33,182 nt of DNA from Pelagicoccus sp. (lineage in GTDB: Bacteria; Verrucomicrobiota; Verrucomicrobiia; Opitutales; Opitutaceae). A program made the translations under genes and the position numbers. The notes below the pieces were generated by a model. That model was not told the DNA's origin and did no database searches. It saw only the letters and a list, made by a program, of their open reading frames with translations. Positions 1-8,540 of the stretch are shown one piece after another; the first letter of the stretch is position 1, and the number at the start of each line of letters is the position of its first letter. The stretch spans positions 1-33,182 of the forward strand of contig JANQRJ010000064.1 of the NCBI GenBank assembly GCA_028284635.1. Reading direction: 5' to 3'.

Positions 1-1
1 C

Positions 2-250
2 GCTTGCTCGTGTTGCCCATGGCCTCTTCCTTTCATAGTTTTGCGTTGGTGGCAAACTACGACGGAAAGCGGTCAGCTTTTACGGAAGCAGGTCACCACT
101 ACCATCGCGGACGCAACAGGCCAGTAGGCCATAACCTACAACTCCAAAGGTGGCATGTCTCTCACCACCAAGAACCTAGCCGATGGCTTCTACGGCTCGG
201 GCAACGACCTGTCCTTCGCGTACGAGTCGGCAAGCGGAACTCGGAACTAA
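2..250 (+). pseudogene. possible 3' remnant of a secreted/repeat-type protein gene, cut by window edge
   Basis: The frame beginning at position 2 reads into a protein-like C-terminal stretch (128-247: ...ITYNSKGG, then MSLTTKNLADGFYGSGNDLS, ending SASGTRN) and stops at TAA 248-250. The same frame is interrupted by TAG at 125-127, just after the plausible segment VTTTIADATGQ. The Gly/Ser/Thr/Asn-rich composition looks like the end of an exported protein, but I do not recognise a family. It may be a gene with an internal stop, or only a chance open stretch. The left edge of the window removes the rest. A dispersed 15-bp repeat follows the TAA directly (251-265). No other credible gene was seen in 1-290. 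Confidence 0.28.
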
Positions 251-265
251 CGAACGCGGCTACGA
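251..265. repeat. short dispersed repeat copy (cgaacgcggctacga)
   Basis: The 15 bases at 251-265 are identical to 29081-29095, inside the intergenic element at 28997-29094. This suggests an intergenic repeat family. No flanking gene explains the identity. Confidence 0.5.
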
Positions 266-291
266 CTGAAAGCAGGGCCTATTCTACGCCT

Positions 292-3180
292 TTAGAGACC
301 CCGCAACAGAGGCGGCAGCAGCATCGAATGCTGAGGGTCAGTCAGGTCGACCGGACTGTCCTGGCCAGCCGACTCTAGAATGCCCTCGGCCGTCTCGCCC
401 TGGAAGCGGAAACCGAAGACCGGGGCGAAGGCGGCCGCCCGAGAATCTTCACGCCAGCGAACAACGTCGCCTGCCACCGAATCTATCGTCCAAAGCGGTT
501 CGCCTGAAACCAACTCGCTGCCGCTGTTGAGTTCGCCAGAAGCCGTCACATGGCCGAGCACAGCGAACTCGCCCTGCGTCGAGGCCTCCAGTACCGAAGC
601 GAAGACACGGGCCTCTTCCACCACGGAAGATGCAGCAGAACGCTCGAAGTGAGAAGTCCACTCGTCTTGAGGAGTCCCCTTGCGTTCGGCCACCAGCCAG
701 TCTTTGGAAGAGATTCCGCTGGATGCCAGAGTTTCCATCGCCTCCGACTGCTGCTGCAGCGAGGGCGAAAGCGCCAATCCCCATTTCCAGGGATTCGTCC
801 GCATGACTTCGAGGAGCTGGTTCTTCAAGTAGGCGCGGCAAAGCGGCGAAATCTCGTCGGCCGAGTTGAGAGTATCTATCAGCTCCAAGGCAGCGAAACG
901 CGGCGCTCCAGACATGATGCGCTCCAAAGCGGGTTGAACCGTGTTTCGATAGTATTCCGATTCTGGAGACAGCTTGGAGTCCGCGTAGGAGAAGCCCCAA
1001 GATGAACCGTTCGACCGAACCATGAAGGTGGAGGAACTTTGCTGAGCCTTGGGCTCGCCGGATTCGGTGAACTCCCGCAACTTGAAGTTGGCGGTAGAAC
1101 CATCGGCCGACTTCTTCTCCGATTTTACGACCGGACCGGCGACAAACATCGAGCGCTTGCTATTGGGCACCTCGGCTCCCTGGAAGTAGGTCACTTCTGT
1201 CGTGTATACGTTTTCCAAATACGAATCCCGGGCGATGCGAGACAGAAGCACTTGCTCCATCGCCTGAAGCTCCAGATGATGAGAGGCCGGAAGCGCCGCC
1301 GACTCCAAGGCCGTCCAGGTACCCACCGCTTCAGGCAAGAGAAGGCGCTCGCGGAGCGCCTCCGCGTCGAGGCTGAGATCCAAAACCTTCTGAACCGCCT
1401 CTTGCTGGTCCGAAGCCAAGAGCTCCAGATCGTGCAGGCGCTGCAGCGGCTGGTAGTATTCCAGCGCGTTGCGAGCGCTGGAAAGACGCGAGCGCGTGGA
1501 GTCGAAGTCCTGCCATTTGAGATCGCGTTGCTCGAGCTGAGCCGAAGCGGCCTCCAGAGGAGAGAGACTGAGGTTGGGCAAGAGGGAGATAGCGGAAGCC
1601 CGGGCTTCCGTGGCACGAGAAATAGCTGCTGTCGCCTTCTCGTGGGCAAGCGGGAAATCCTCCTCGCCCGCCGAGAGCGCCGCGGCCAAAGCGCGCTCGC
1701 TCTCCGAAACCAGGCCTTCGAACTCCTTTTTCAGTTCAACAGTCCGCGTTTGCCGCATGCTGTCGAGCTCCGCTCGCATGCCCGCTATGCGGTAGACGGT
1801 AGAGCGGCTTCCTGGACCGGAAACGGAAGACTTCAGGGCCTCGGACTGACGCCACAGTTCCTGGAACTTGGCGTCGCCCTCTTGGCTGTAGCCAGCTTCG
1901 ATGATCAACGCCATTTCGTCCGCCAGCGTCTCGTATTCGCTTTTCGAGGGGGAAGCGGTCTGCTGTAGTTGACTTCCAGATACGTTCTCGACGGCTATAC
2001 CTGAAGCCGGAGTCTCAGGCTGAGCCACGTCGGATTCCACGCCAGCAGCAATCGGGGTCGGAGGCGTTTCGACTTCCGCTACGGGAGCGGGTTCAACAAC
2101 CTCAGCGGGTTTCGCTGGCTTGGCCGATTGAGGTTTCGCATCGTCCGAACCGCCTAGGAAGAATATGGCGCCGATCACCAATACCGCAGCAATGCCCGAA
2201 CCGGCAAAGATTAGCGGCTTGATCGATTTCCTATCGGAAGGAGGCTCGCTATCGAGAGGAGTCGGCGCCTCGTCAACCACCGTCTCCCGGGAAGCGAAGC
2301 TGGCGTCGTGTTGCAAACGATGGTCGTTCAGATCATTGCCGAAAGCCTCGAAAGCCTGTTGCAGCTCGCCCTTCACCGCGGCGACCATGTCATTCACCGC
2401 AAGATAGTGGCGACACTTCAAATAGTCGGTTTCCAGCGTGCGCCAATTCTCCGCAAGCTCGGGACGATGCTCAACCAGCTCTCCCACTTTGCTTAGCGCG
2501 TCGCGCTCCAGTTCGACCTTCTCCTCCTCGAGAGCCTTCGCAATCGGGCCGGCCTTGGCGGAAAACTCCAGACCGTAGGAACGGTAGCTCCAAAGAACGT
2601 CCGTAGACGTCTTCGTCGGTTTCTTCTCCTTTTTGAGCTGCTCTAGCTCGGACTCGGCGGTCTGCAAAAGCTGGGCGTTTAGGCTAGTATGCTGGGCTTG
2701 GATGGATTCCTCCTCAGGATACTCTTCGGCAAGCAGCTTTATAATCAGATACGCTCCTAGGCTGTCGCCTTCCCCCACCTTCTTGAGAAACTCCTCCAGC
2801 AGCCAGTCCTTCAGTTCGTCAATCTCGCCGAAGGATTCGTCGAGCAAACCAGCCAAGCCGTTTCTGATCTCGTCAGGCTCGCTCCAGCCGCATTGCTTGC
2901 AGCGATTCTTCCAGGACTCGAACTGGGGAAAATTGAGATTCGTAGCCGTATCCAAAAGCCGAGGACGATAGCGAAGCTTGGCGTATACTTCCACGCGAGC
3001 TCCCTCTTGTATCAGCGAGATGCATTCCTCCAGCTCCTGATTCACCTGCGAAACCGCTTCCGCGTACTTCCAGGCCAGCAAAGCCGCTTCCGGGCCTACG
3101 GATGCGTTTTGCAGGGCATCCTGTATATTCTTTACCAAGTCGGTGGGGCTACTAGTCGTGTGGGTCGAGGCAGTGTCCAT
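292..3180 (-). CDS. large single-pass membrane protein of unknown function
   Basis: About 962 residues from ATG at 3180; a TTG two codons upstream is also open, and neither has a clear Shine-Dalgarno. No family is recognised. The N-terminal ~320 residues are acidic, mostly helical and soluble-looking, with one CKQC pair near residue 95. One transmembrane helix follows at about 322-342 (IFAGSGIAAVLVIGAIFFLG), preceded by basic residues, which suggests a cytoplasmic N-terminus. A Pro/Ala/Val/Glu-rich linker of about 60 residues comes next. The remaining ~500 residues are long, charged, coiled-coil-like helices rich in Glu, Ala, Ser and Leu, ending in a more globular tail. The bitopic layout with a stalk-like linker suggests an envelope-spanning scaffold or sensor, but this is inference. 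It is divergent from the TonB-like gene at 3545. Confidence 0.85.
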   Translation of the reverse strand: MDTASTHTTSSPTDLVKNIQDALQNASVGPEAALLAWKYAEAVSQVNQELEECISLIQEGARVEVYAKLRYRPRLLDTATNLNFPQFESWKNRCKQCGWSEPDEIRNGLAGLLDESFGEIDELKDWLLEEFLKKVGEGDSLGAYLIIKLLAEEYPEEESIQAQHTSLNAQLLQTAESELEQLKKEKKPTKTSTDVLWSYRSYGLEFSAKAGPIAKALEEEKVELERDALSKVGELVEHRPELAENWRTLETDYLKCRHYLAVNDMVAAVKGELQQAFEAFGNDLNDHRLQHDASFASRETVVDEAPTPLDSEPPSDRKSIKPLIFAGSGIAAVLVIGAIFFLGGSDDAKPQSAKPAKPAEVVEPAPVAEVETPPTPIAAGVESDVAQPETPASGIAVENVSGSQLQQTASPSKSEYETLADEMALIIEAGYSQEGDAKFQELWRQSEALKSSVSGPGSRSTVYRIAGMRAELDSMRQTRTVELKKEFEGLVSESERALAAALSAGEEDFPLAHEKATAAISRATEARASAISLLPNLSLSPLEAASAQLEQRDLKWQDFDSTRSRLSSARNALEYYQPLQRLHDLELLASDQQEAVQKVLDLSLDAEALRERLLLPEAVGTWTALESAALPASHHLELQAMEQVLLSRIARDSYLENVYTTEVTYFQGAEVPNSKRSMFVAGPVVKSEKKSADGSTANFKLREFTESGEPKAQQSSSTFMVRSNGSSWGFSYADSKLSPESEYYRNTVQPALERIMSGAPRFAALELIDTLNSADEISPLCRAYLKNQLLEVMRTNPWKWGLALSPSLQQQSEAMETLASSGISSKDWLVAERKGTPQDEWTSHFERSAASSVVEEARVFASVLEASTQGEFAVLGHVTASGELNSGSELVSGEPLWTIDSVAGDVVRWREDSRAAAFAPVFGFRFQGETAEGILESAGQDSPVDLTDPQHSMLLPPLLRGL

Positions 3181-3186
3181 ATTCAA

Positions 3187-3544
3187 GTCGGGATTGGTTG
3201 ATTCGGGAGAGGCCTTGGAGGCAGGTATATATAAGGACGGAGTTCAAAAGGCGAATAACGAGGTTTTCCGCTGAATCGTTTTTATCGGTAATTTTAACAA
3301 AGCCTTGAGAAGCAAAATAGACAGAGCCTCTCGCTCCCCTGAGTATCAATTACTTACGTGTCGAATTTTACAATCCAGGGGTGTTGCGAAACAAGCGATC
3401 CGGCACCGGGCAGGCCCCCCAATGAGAAACTGAAACAAATTACTCAAATTTCCCGCTAAATTATAATGAATAGCGCACGATAGAAGATGGTGGCCTAACA
3501 ACCGGATTCCTCAGTTCCAGTAAATCCATCGATCCCTTTCAGCT
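3187..3544. other. divergent intergenic region, no gene seen
   Basis: This 358-bp gap between the unknown membrane protein (minus) and the TonB-like gene (plus) has no credible ORF. It is AT-richer than the flanking genes and must hold both promoters. The plus-side promoter candidate is listed separately; no convincing -35/-10 pair was found for the minus side. Confidence 0.6.
3440..3467 (+). promoter_or_regulatory. candidate promoter for the TonB-like gene
   Basis: A perfect TATAAT (3462-3467) lies 16 bases after a weak -35-like TTACTC (3440-3445), about 78 bases upstream of the ATG at 3545. The -10 is strong and the -35 poor. Confidence 0.4.
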
Positions 3545-5224
3545 ATGAATAGACCCCTAATCGCATTTCTACTCGCGGTAACCCTGGCCATTTGCCTGCC
3601 CGTGCATAGTTCGGACCGAGAGCCAGCTCCGATCGCCAGCATGATCCAGTTGCCCGAACTCCCGACCGAACTCTCCGGAGCGTCGGGAAAAGTCGATCTC
3701 ATCGTCGCCGTCACTCCAAACGGAAAGGTCGCCAGCGTAGACGTGCTCTACACGACCGACGACCGCCTGAAGGACCCGGCAAGAGATGCCATCTCAACCT
3801 GGGAATTCACTCCTGCCAGCCGAGACGAAAAAGCCGTTATCGGGCTCTATCGACACACCTTCCGCTTTGAAAACGGTCAGAATCTCTTCGACGAAAAACT
3901 CTGGAGGCTCCTAAGTGCCAAGCCGCAACCAGCCGCTCCCGTCGTGGAAGAAGAGCCAGCCGTGGAAGTAGCCAAAGCAGAACCCGAGCCACAGGAGCCA
4001 GCAGCAGCGCCAGCCACCGAATCGGCACCTCTTCCCGAGCCAGAGCCAGAGCCCGCCGTCGCGGTCGAAACAGTCCCCGAACCAGCTCCCGAGCCGACGG
4101 CAGCGCCCAGCGAGCCCGAAGCTCCTAGCGAGGAACTCGTCGCCGCAGTAGAAGAACCCGAGGAGGATCCCCTAGCCTGGCTAAGAAGGAGCGAGCCGGA
4201 GCCAATCGAAGAGGCAGTCGAAGAGGTCTCGGAAGAGACGGTTGAAGAGACCGCCGCCAACATGTTCAAAGTCGACGTGATCAAGGCGAGCACCCCTGAA
4301 GAAAGTGGCGCCACAGCCTCCGTCCCACCTCAAGCCCTCTCTCGAGTCCAACCCGCTCTGCCCCCCGAGCTCGCCAAGATCCGAGGCAACGTCAATCTCA
4401 GGGTCGACCTCGACGCGACTGGAAAAGTCGTCCGCGCTTTCGCCAGCAACTACAGCCACGAAGAACTCGTCAACCCTTGCCTCAAGGCCTTGGAGGATTG
4501 GCAATTCACTCCGTACATCAGCGGCGGAAAGCCCCATGCCGCCAAGATCATCGTTCCCTTCCAGTTCGTAGGAAAACGGTACACCGAAGACGACCTCAAG
4601 GAGATCGCCCCCGTAGACTCGAAGGAAATCGCAAGCAAGCCCGCGCCGCTGCGGCGCCCGCTGCCCACCACTCCAAAGAATCTCGCGGACGAAACAGGCG
4701 AAGCCGAGGCCTCCTTCATTGTAGACGAATTCGGCTACGTCTCTCTTGTGGAAATCTCCAAAGCCACCCATCCGGATTTCGGAGAAAGCCTGAAAGCCGC
4801 GCTCTACCAGTGGAAATTCATGCCGGCTCTCGGCAAGGGCAACCAACCCGTCGCCTCGATCGCCCAGCAAAGCTTCCGTTTCGAACCCGGTCATGTCTAC
4901 TCCCAGACGGACGCCCTCGATGTCTTCCCCCAGATCGCCTCGACCCAGCGGCCCAAGCTGAGCAAATCCCTCAGAAACGAGGAAGGCTTCGTACTCATGT
5001 TCCTGCGAATCGACAGACGCGGCAATGTAGCTGACGCCCGCGTCATGGAGAGCAGCAACAGCAAGCTCGACAAGCCCTGCATCGATGCGGCCAGCAGGTA
5101 CAAGTTCAAGCCAGGCTACCGGAACGGAAAGGCAGTCGAATCCACTATGGTCATCCCAATGACCTACCCACTGGAAGCCGCCGCCGAGGCCCCCTCAAAC
5201 AATCGCCGGAGAAGAGGGGTCTAG
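3545..5224 (+). CDS. secreted protein with four TonB C-terminal-like modules
   Basis: 559 residues. The N-terminus (MNRPLIAFLLAVTLAICLPV) reads as a cleavable signal peptide ending near residue 23. Four modules with TonB-C features follow (strand, D/N-G-x-V turn, then W/Y-x-F-x-P): about 35-110 (WEFTP), 255-345 (WQFTP), 365-450 (WKFMP) and 458-545 (YKFKP). Modules 1 and 2 are separated by a Pro/Glu/Ala-rich, highly acidic linker (about 125-240), like the periplasm-spanning segment of TonB. Canonical TonB has one C-terminal domain and an uncleaved N-terminal anchor that contacts ExbB/ExbD; here the domain is fourfold. No exbB/exbD or TonB-dependent receptor gene is adjacent, so a role in energy transduction is unproven. 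It could instead be a periplasmic binding or scaffold protein. A basic tail (RRRR) ends the protein. The start has no clear Shine-Dalgarno. Confidence 0.85.
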   Translation: MNRPLIAFLLAVTLAICLPVHSSDREPAPIASMIQLPELPTELSGASGKVDLIVAVTPNGKVASVDVLYTTDDRLKDPARDAISTWEFTPASRDEKAVIGLYRHTFRFENGQNLFDEKLWRLLSAKPQPAAPVVEEEPAVEVAKAEPEPQEPAAAPATESAPLPEPEPEPAVAVETVPEPAPEPTAAPSEPEAPSEELVAAVEEPEEDPLAWLRRSEPEPIEEAVEEVSEETVEETAANMFKVDVIKASTPEESGATASVPPQALSRVQPALPPELAKIRGNVNLRVDLDATGKVVRAFASNYSHEELVNPCLKALEDWQFTPYISGGKPHAAKIIVPFQFVGKRYTEDDLKEIAPVDSKEIASKPAPLRRPLPTTPKNLADETGEAEASFIVDEFGYVSLVEISKATHPDFGESLKAALYQWKFMPALGKGNQPVASIAQQSFRFEPGHVYSQTDALDVFPQIASTQRPKLSKSLRNEEGFVLMFLRIDRRGNVADARVMESSNSKLDKPCIDAASRYKFKPGYRNGKAVESTMVIPMTYPLEAAAEAPSNNRRRRGV

Positions 5225-5254
5225 GCAAAACAGCCGCGATTGATGGCATGCCAG

Positions 5255-5340
5255 CAGAGGTCCAAACTCTTTCGAGTTCGGCTACGGAATAAGGCTTCGC
5301 AGGATCGAGGTAGCCGAACTCGAAAGAGTTTGGACCTCTG
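5255..5340. repeat. perfect 31-bp inverted repeat, possible bidirectional terminator/repeat element
   Basis: Arms at 5255-5285 and 5310-5340 are exact reverse complements (31 of 31) around a 24-base loop. The element fills the space between two convergent genes (plus gene ending 5224, menD ending 5351), so it could stop transcription from both sides, although no T-run follows either arm. The sub-motif gtagccgaactcg recurs exactly at 23703-23715, and an 11-base part at 28932-28942 in reverse orientation. This points to a dispersed palindromic repeat family rather than a dedicated terminator. Confidence 0.85.
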
Positions 5341-5350
5341 TAGAGTCAGC

Positions 5351-7099
5351 CTAGGACGCAGGGAGTTTTGACAGCAGTTCCGAAATCTCGGAAAACCATT
5401 TTCTGCGCAAGGCGGAGTCCGCCTTGCGATCCGTTCTGATCTCCAGGATGCGGATACCGCTGCTCTCCGCAGCGAGCTCCTCTTTCATCTCGTTCCAACT
5501 CTCCACAAGCCTATGGGCGATACCGTAGGTGCGAGCCCAGTTGGAGAAGTCGATTTCCTGATCCGTCGCGAAGTGCTTTTCGAATACGTCTGAAAAACTG
5601 GATACAGGCAACATCTCGAAAATGCCGCCTCCGGAATTGTTGACCAGCAGGATCGTCAAAGATCCGAAAAGGCTCTTCGCCAGCAGAGCGCCATTGCTGT
5701 CGTGCAGCAAAGCCAAGTCGCCCGTGAGCAAATAGGTCGGCCTCCCTCGATGAGCCACGCCAATAGCCGTACTCAGAATTCCATCGATACCATTCGCGCC
5801 CCGCGAACCGCGCACCCTGATCCCGCGGGCATTCGGGGCGAAATAGAACTCCATGTCGCGCGGCGGCATGCTGTTGGAAACGCAAAGATCCGATCCCTTC
5901 GGCAAACAGGACGAAAGCATCCAAGCGAGCTTGCCTTCGAACATTCCACTCTCGTTCGTCATCCGCTTCTGTAGCGAATTTCTCACTACGGAGTCCGCCG
6001 ACTTCCAGGAGGCGAGAAAAGAGCCGTCGGGACGGACTCTTGAAGTTCCCTCGATCTCGCCCGTCTCGAGATCGAAAAGCAGTGCAGTCGATCGCGAGTG
6101 AGTCGGGTCCGCATTGCGCAGTCGCTTGCCCACCAAGGTGATCGGAATGTCGAGGGACGAAACCCACTCGCGCAGAACCTTGCTGGTAGGAAACTCCCCC
6201 ACAACTAGGATTCGATCCGGCCTCAACTCGCTCCGCGCCTCTTTCGAACGCAAAATGAAATCGTAGCCGCAAATCAGGTTCGCAAAACGAGCGGCGTGGG
6301 AACGCGTCGGATTCAATGCGTCGGAGAGCAGTGGCCAGCCGAGCGAATCGGCTATCCGCGCAAGATTGTCCAGCCAGCGCTCTTCGCCGACAGGAGCTTC
6401 CGGTCCCACCAGAATCAGCCCCCGCTCGACAGCGAAATGATCCGCATCCAGAGCCATACTCGTCACACTCGCCGAGCGCGGAGGATTCGCTTCGGAGAAG
6501 AAGCTCGCAAAGCCATCCGAACTCAAGGCCGGCTCGAAGTCATCGACGGCAACAGGGGCCAGAGGATCCCGCAGCGGAATATTCAGATGAACCGGACCGC
6601 TGTCCGGGCCAAGAGCGCGATCGAAATGAGAGCCGACCGTCTGCCGCAGATGGCGCAGCAACGGCAGACTGTTCTCCGCCACGGCAAGCTCCATCTGCTT
6701 GCGAACGTATCCGCCAAACAACTTCGTTTGATCGATAGTCTGACCAGCCGAGCAGTCTCGAAGCTCGGGCGGACGATCCGCCGTAAGGAGAAGCAAGGGC
6801 GTCCCGCTCTCGCTGGCCTCCACCACCGCAGGGAAGAAATTCGCCACCGCCGAGCCGGAGGTGCAGACGAGAGCAACCGGAAGACCGCTGCGACGAGCAA
6901 TGCCGAGAGCGAAAAAGCCAGCGGAACGTTCGTCGAGTACCGAGATTGCCTCTATTTCGGGATGCCTAGCAAAGGCGAACGTAAGCGGAGAGCTGCGCGA
7001 CCCCGGGCAAGTGACCGCCGTAGTCAGGCCTTTGCGAAACAGCGCTTCCACCAGCGTTGCCGCCCAAAGGTCATTGAGATTGGCGAACGCGGCAGGCAT
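5351..7099 (-). CDS. menD: MenD, SEPHCHC synthase (menaquinone biosynthesis)
   Basis: 582 residues, full family length. It is a thiamine-diphosphate enzyme that joins 2-oxoglutarate-derived succinic semialdehyde to isochorismate, giving 2-succinyl-5-enolpyruvyl-6-hydroxy-3-cyclohexene-1-carboxylate. The N-terminal pyrimidine-binding module carries the activating glutamate in DERSAGFFALGIA. The C-terminal pyrophosphate module shows SRGANGIDG, then GDLALLHDSNG (GD...N metal motif) and NNSGGGIFEMLP. ATG at 7099 follows the menF stop in the arrangement TGAgATG (1-base gap), so the two are probably translationally coupled. It is the last gene of metG-menF-menD. Later pathway genes (menB, C, E, A) are not in the window. 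Confidence 0.97.
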   Translation of the reverse strand: MPAAFANLNDLWAATLVEALFRKGLTTAVTCPGSRSSPLTFAFARHPEIEAISVLDERSAGFFALGIARRSGLPVALVCTSGSAVANFFPAVVEASESGTPLLLLTADRPPELRDCSAGQTIDQTKLFGGYVRKQMELAVAENSLPLLRHLRQTVGSHFDRALGPDSGPVHLNIPLRDPLAPVAVDDFEPALSSDGFASFFSEANPPRSASVTSMALDADHFAVERGLILVGPEAPVGEERWLDNLARIADSLGWPLLSDALNPTRSHAARFANLICGYDFILRSKEARSELRPDRILVVGEFPTSKVLREWVSSLDIPITLVGKRLRNADPTHSRSTALLFDLETGEIEGTSRVRPDGSFLASWKSADSVVRNSLQKRMTNESGMFEGKLAWMLSSCLPKGSDLCVSNSMPPRDMEFYFAPNARGIRVRGSRGANGIDGILSTAIGVAHRGRPTYLLTGDLALLHDSNGALLAKSLFGSLTILLVNNSGGGIFEMLPVSSFSDVFEKHFATDQEIDFSNWARTYGIAHRLVESWNEMKEELAAESSGIRILEIRTDRKADSALRRKWFSEISELLSKLPAS

Positions 7100-7100
7100 C

Positions 7101-8525
7101 TCAGATGAGGTTCTCCATCAAGGCGCGGAACTTCAAGTCCGTTTCCTCATGCTCGCGCCCAGGATCGGAGCCTTCCACAATCCCAACCCCGGCATAGAGT
7201 CGCGCTTGAGCCCCGGAAACCAGGGCAGAGCGAATAGCCACCAGAAACTCGCCCTCCCCTTTCGGATCGATCCAGCCTATCGGCCCAGCGTAAAGTCCTC
7301 GGTCGAAGGCCTCCAGCTCGCGGATACGCGGCACAGCCGCCTCGCGAGGATTGCCGCCCACTGCGGGCGTCGGATGCAGTTTGTCGACTATATCCAGAAG
7401 GTGGATACTCTCTGGCATGTCAGCCTTAAGCTCCAGAAAAAGATGCTGCACGTTTTGCAGCTTCTTCAGACTTGGCTTCGAGCCTGCGGATACCTCGATG
7501 CCGAGCTCGCCAAGACGTCGACGCACCGACTCGCCCACGATGCGATGCTCTCGCAAGTCCTTTTCGCTGCCGAGAAGAGCTCGGCCCAGCTGAGCGTCTT
7601 CGGAGGCCGATCGGCCACGGGCCGCCGTGCCGGCCAGCACATCAACCTGGAGCAAACCAGCCGACTGGGAAACAAGCCGTTCGGGACTGGCGCCAATGAA
7701 GCTCTTCCCTTTCCCATTGGCGATGGAGAAGGCGTAGCAATCCGCATATCGCTCCCGCAAGGTGTTGAGAATCTCCAACGGATGAAAGGCTTGGTCCGCC
7801 AGCAGATCCAGCGCTCTGGCGATGACGATCTTCTGATACTCCTCGCTGGATATCGCCCGCAGGGCTTTCTCTACGGACTGCCGAAAGAAATCCGGCCCGC
7901 CGCACTCGTCGATCTGCCGTATGGAGAGCGGCGAAGTTTTTGCGTTTCCCCTAGAACTGCCGTAGTCGAAGGCATTGAACTTCGTATTCGCATTCCAAAT
8001 ACGTTTTGCAATTGCCTCTACGTCGCTGGACGTCTCGACGAGGGCATTGGCGATCGCCACGCAGCGACCGTCGCGTACGGCGACCTGCCAGCGAGGGACG
8101 AAAAGCGTCGAGGGCGGGAAGGCGCCTCCGGCTTCGACATCCGGGAAAAAGGTGAAGCCGGAGAAGAAATGCGGACCGAAAAACGGCAGATCGGGATCGC
8201 CCACCGCAACCGTGTTTTCGAGCATCTCGGCCATCCAGTCCTTGGCTGCCCCAAAGCGGGCGACTCCCTCGGGAGCGAAGCCAACAGCCTCCTCCGCTCC
8301 AGCTATGGCGAGGCCGAAACGGCGATTTTCGACGTAGAAATGAGGCTGGGATTCCTCGTAGATCGACTCGAGAACGGCGAGCGGATCAAGAGCCTGCGAC
8401 TCGGCGGAGATGCTGACGAGCTGGGCGTGATCGAGATCCTCGGCCCTCGCCTGGCAGCCCTGCAAAAAAGCCAGCAGGGCCTCGAAGCTCTGAGCTCGAG
8501 ATGGGTCTAGAGCGATCGTTTCCAC
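7101..8525 (-). CDS. menF: MenF-type isochorismate synthase
   Basis: 474 residues from GTG at 8525. It converts chorismate to isochorismate, the entry step to menaquinone. The C-terminal chorismate-binding fold is clear: EYQKIVIARAL with the general-base lysine, FIGASPERLVS, GTAARGRS, then HPTPAVGGNPREAA and YAGPIGW, and finally YAGVGIVEGSDPGREHEET. The N-terminal ~200 residues are more divergent, as usual in this family. Sequence alone cannot exclude an EntC/salicylate-type enzyme, but coupling to menD makes the menaquinone role very likely. The start is 15 bases after the metG stop. An AGGAGG lies about 20 bases upstream of the GTG, farther than usual, so the exact start is less certain. 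Confidence 0.95.
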   Translation of the reverse strand: METIALDPSRAQSFEALLAFLQGCQARAEDLDHAQLVSISAESQALDPLAVLESIYEESQPHFYVENRRFGLAIAGAEEAVGFAPEGVARFGAAKDWMAEMLENTVAVGDPDLPFFGPHFFSGFTFFPDVEAGGAFPPSTLFVPRWQVAVRDGRCVAIANALVETSSDVEAIAKRIWNANTKFNAFDYGSSRGNAKTSPLSIRQIDECGGPDFFRQSVEKALRAISSEEYQKIVIARALDLLADQAFHPLEILNTLRERYADCYAFSIANGKGKSFIGASPERLVSQSAGLLQVDVLAGTAARGRSASEDAQLGRALLGSEKDLREHRIVGESVRRRLGELGIEVSAGSKPSLKKLQNVQHLFLELKADMPESIHLLDIVDKLHPTPAVGGNPREAAVPRIRELEAFDRGLYAGPIGWIDPKGEGEFLVAIRSALVSGAQARLYAGVGIVEGSDPGREHEETDLKFRALMENLI

Positions 8526-8540
8526 AGTCCGGAGGCTGGC

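Noticed and set aside
4-378. plus-strand 124-residue ORF at the window start
   Set aside because: Basic, low-complexity translation that overlaps the end of the minus-strand gene; the frame starting at position 2 is more protein-like.
6861-8510. long plus-strand open frame opposite menF/menD
   Set aside because: Composition is Arg/Leu-rich as expected for a shadow of a GC-rich gene; the opposite strand has clear menF and menD homology.
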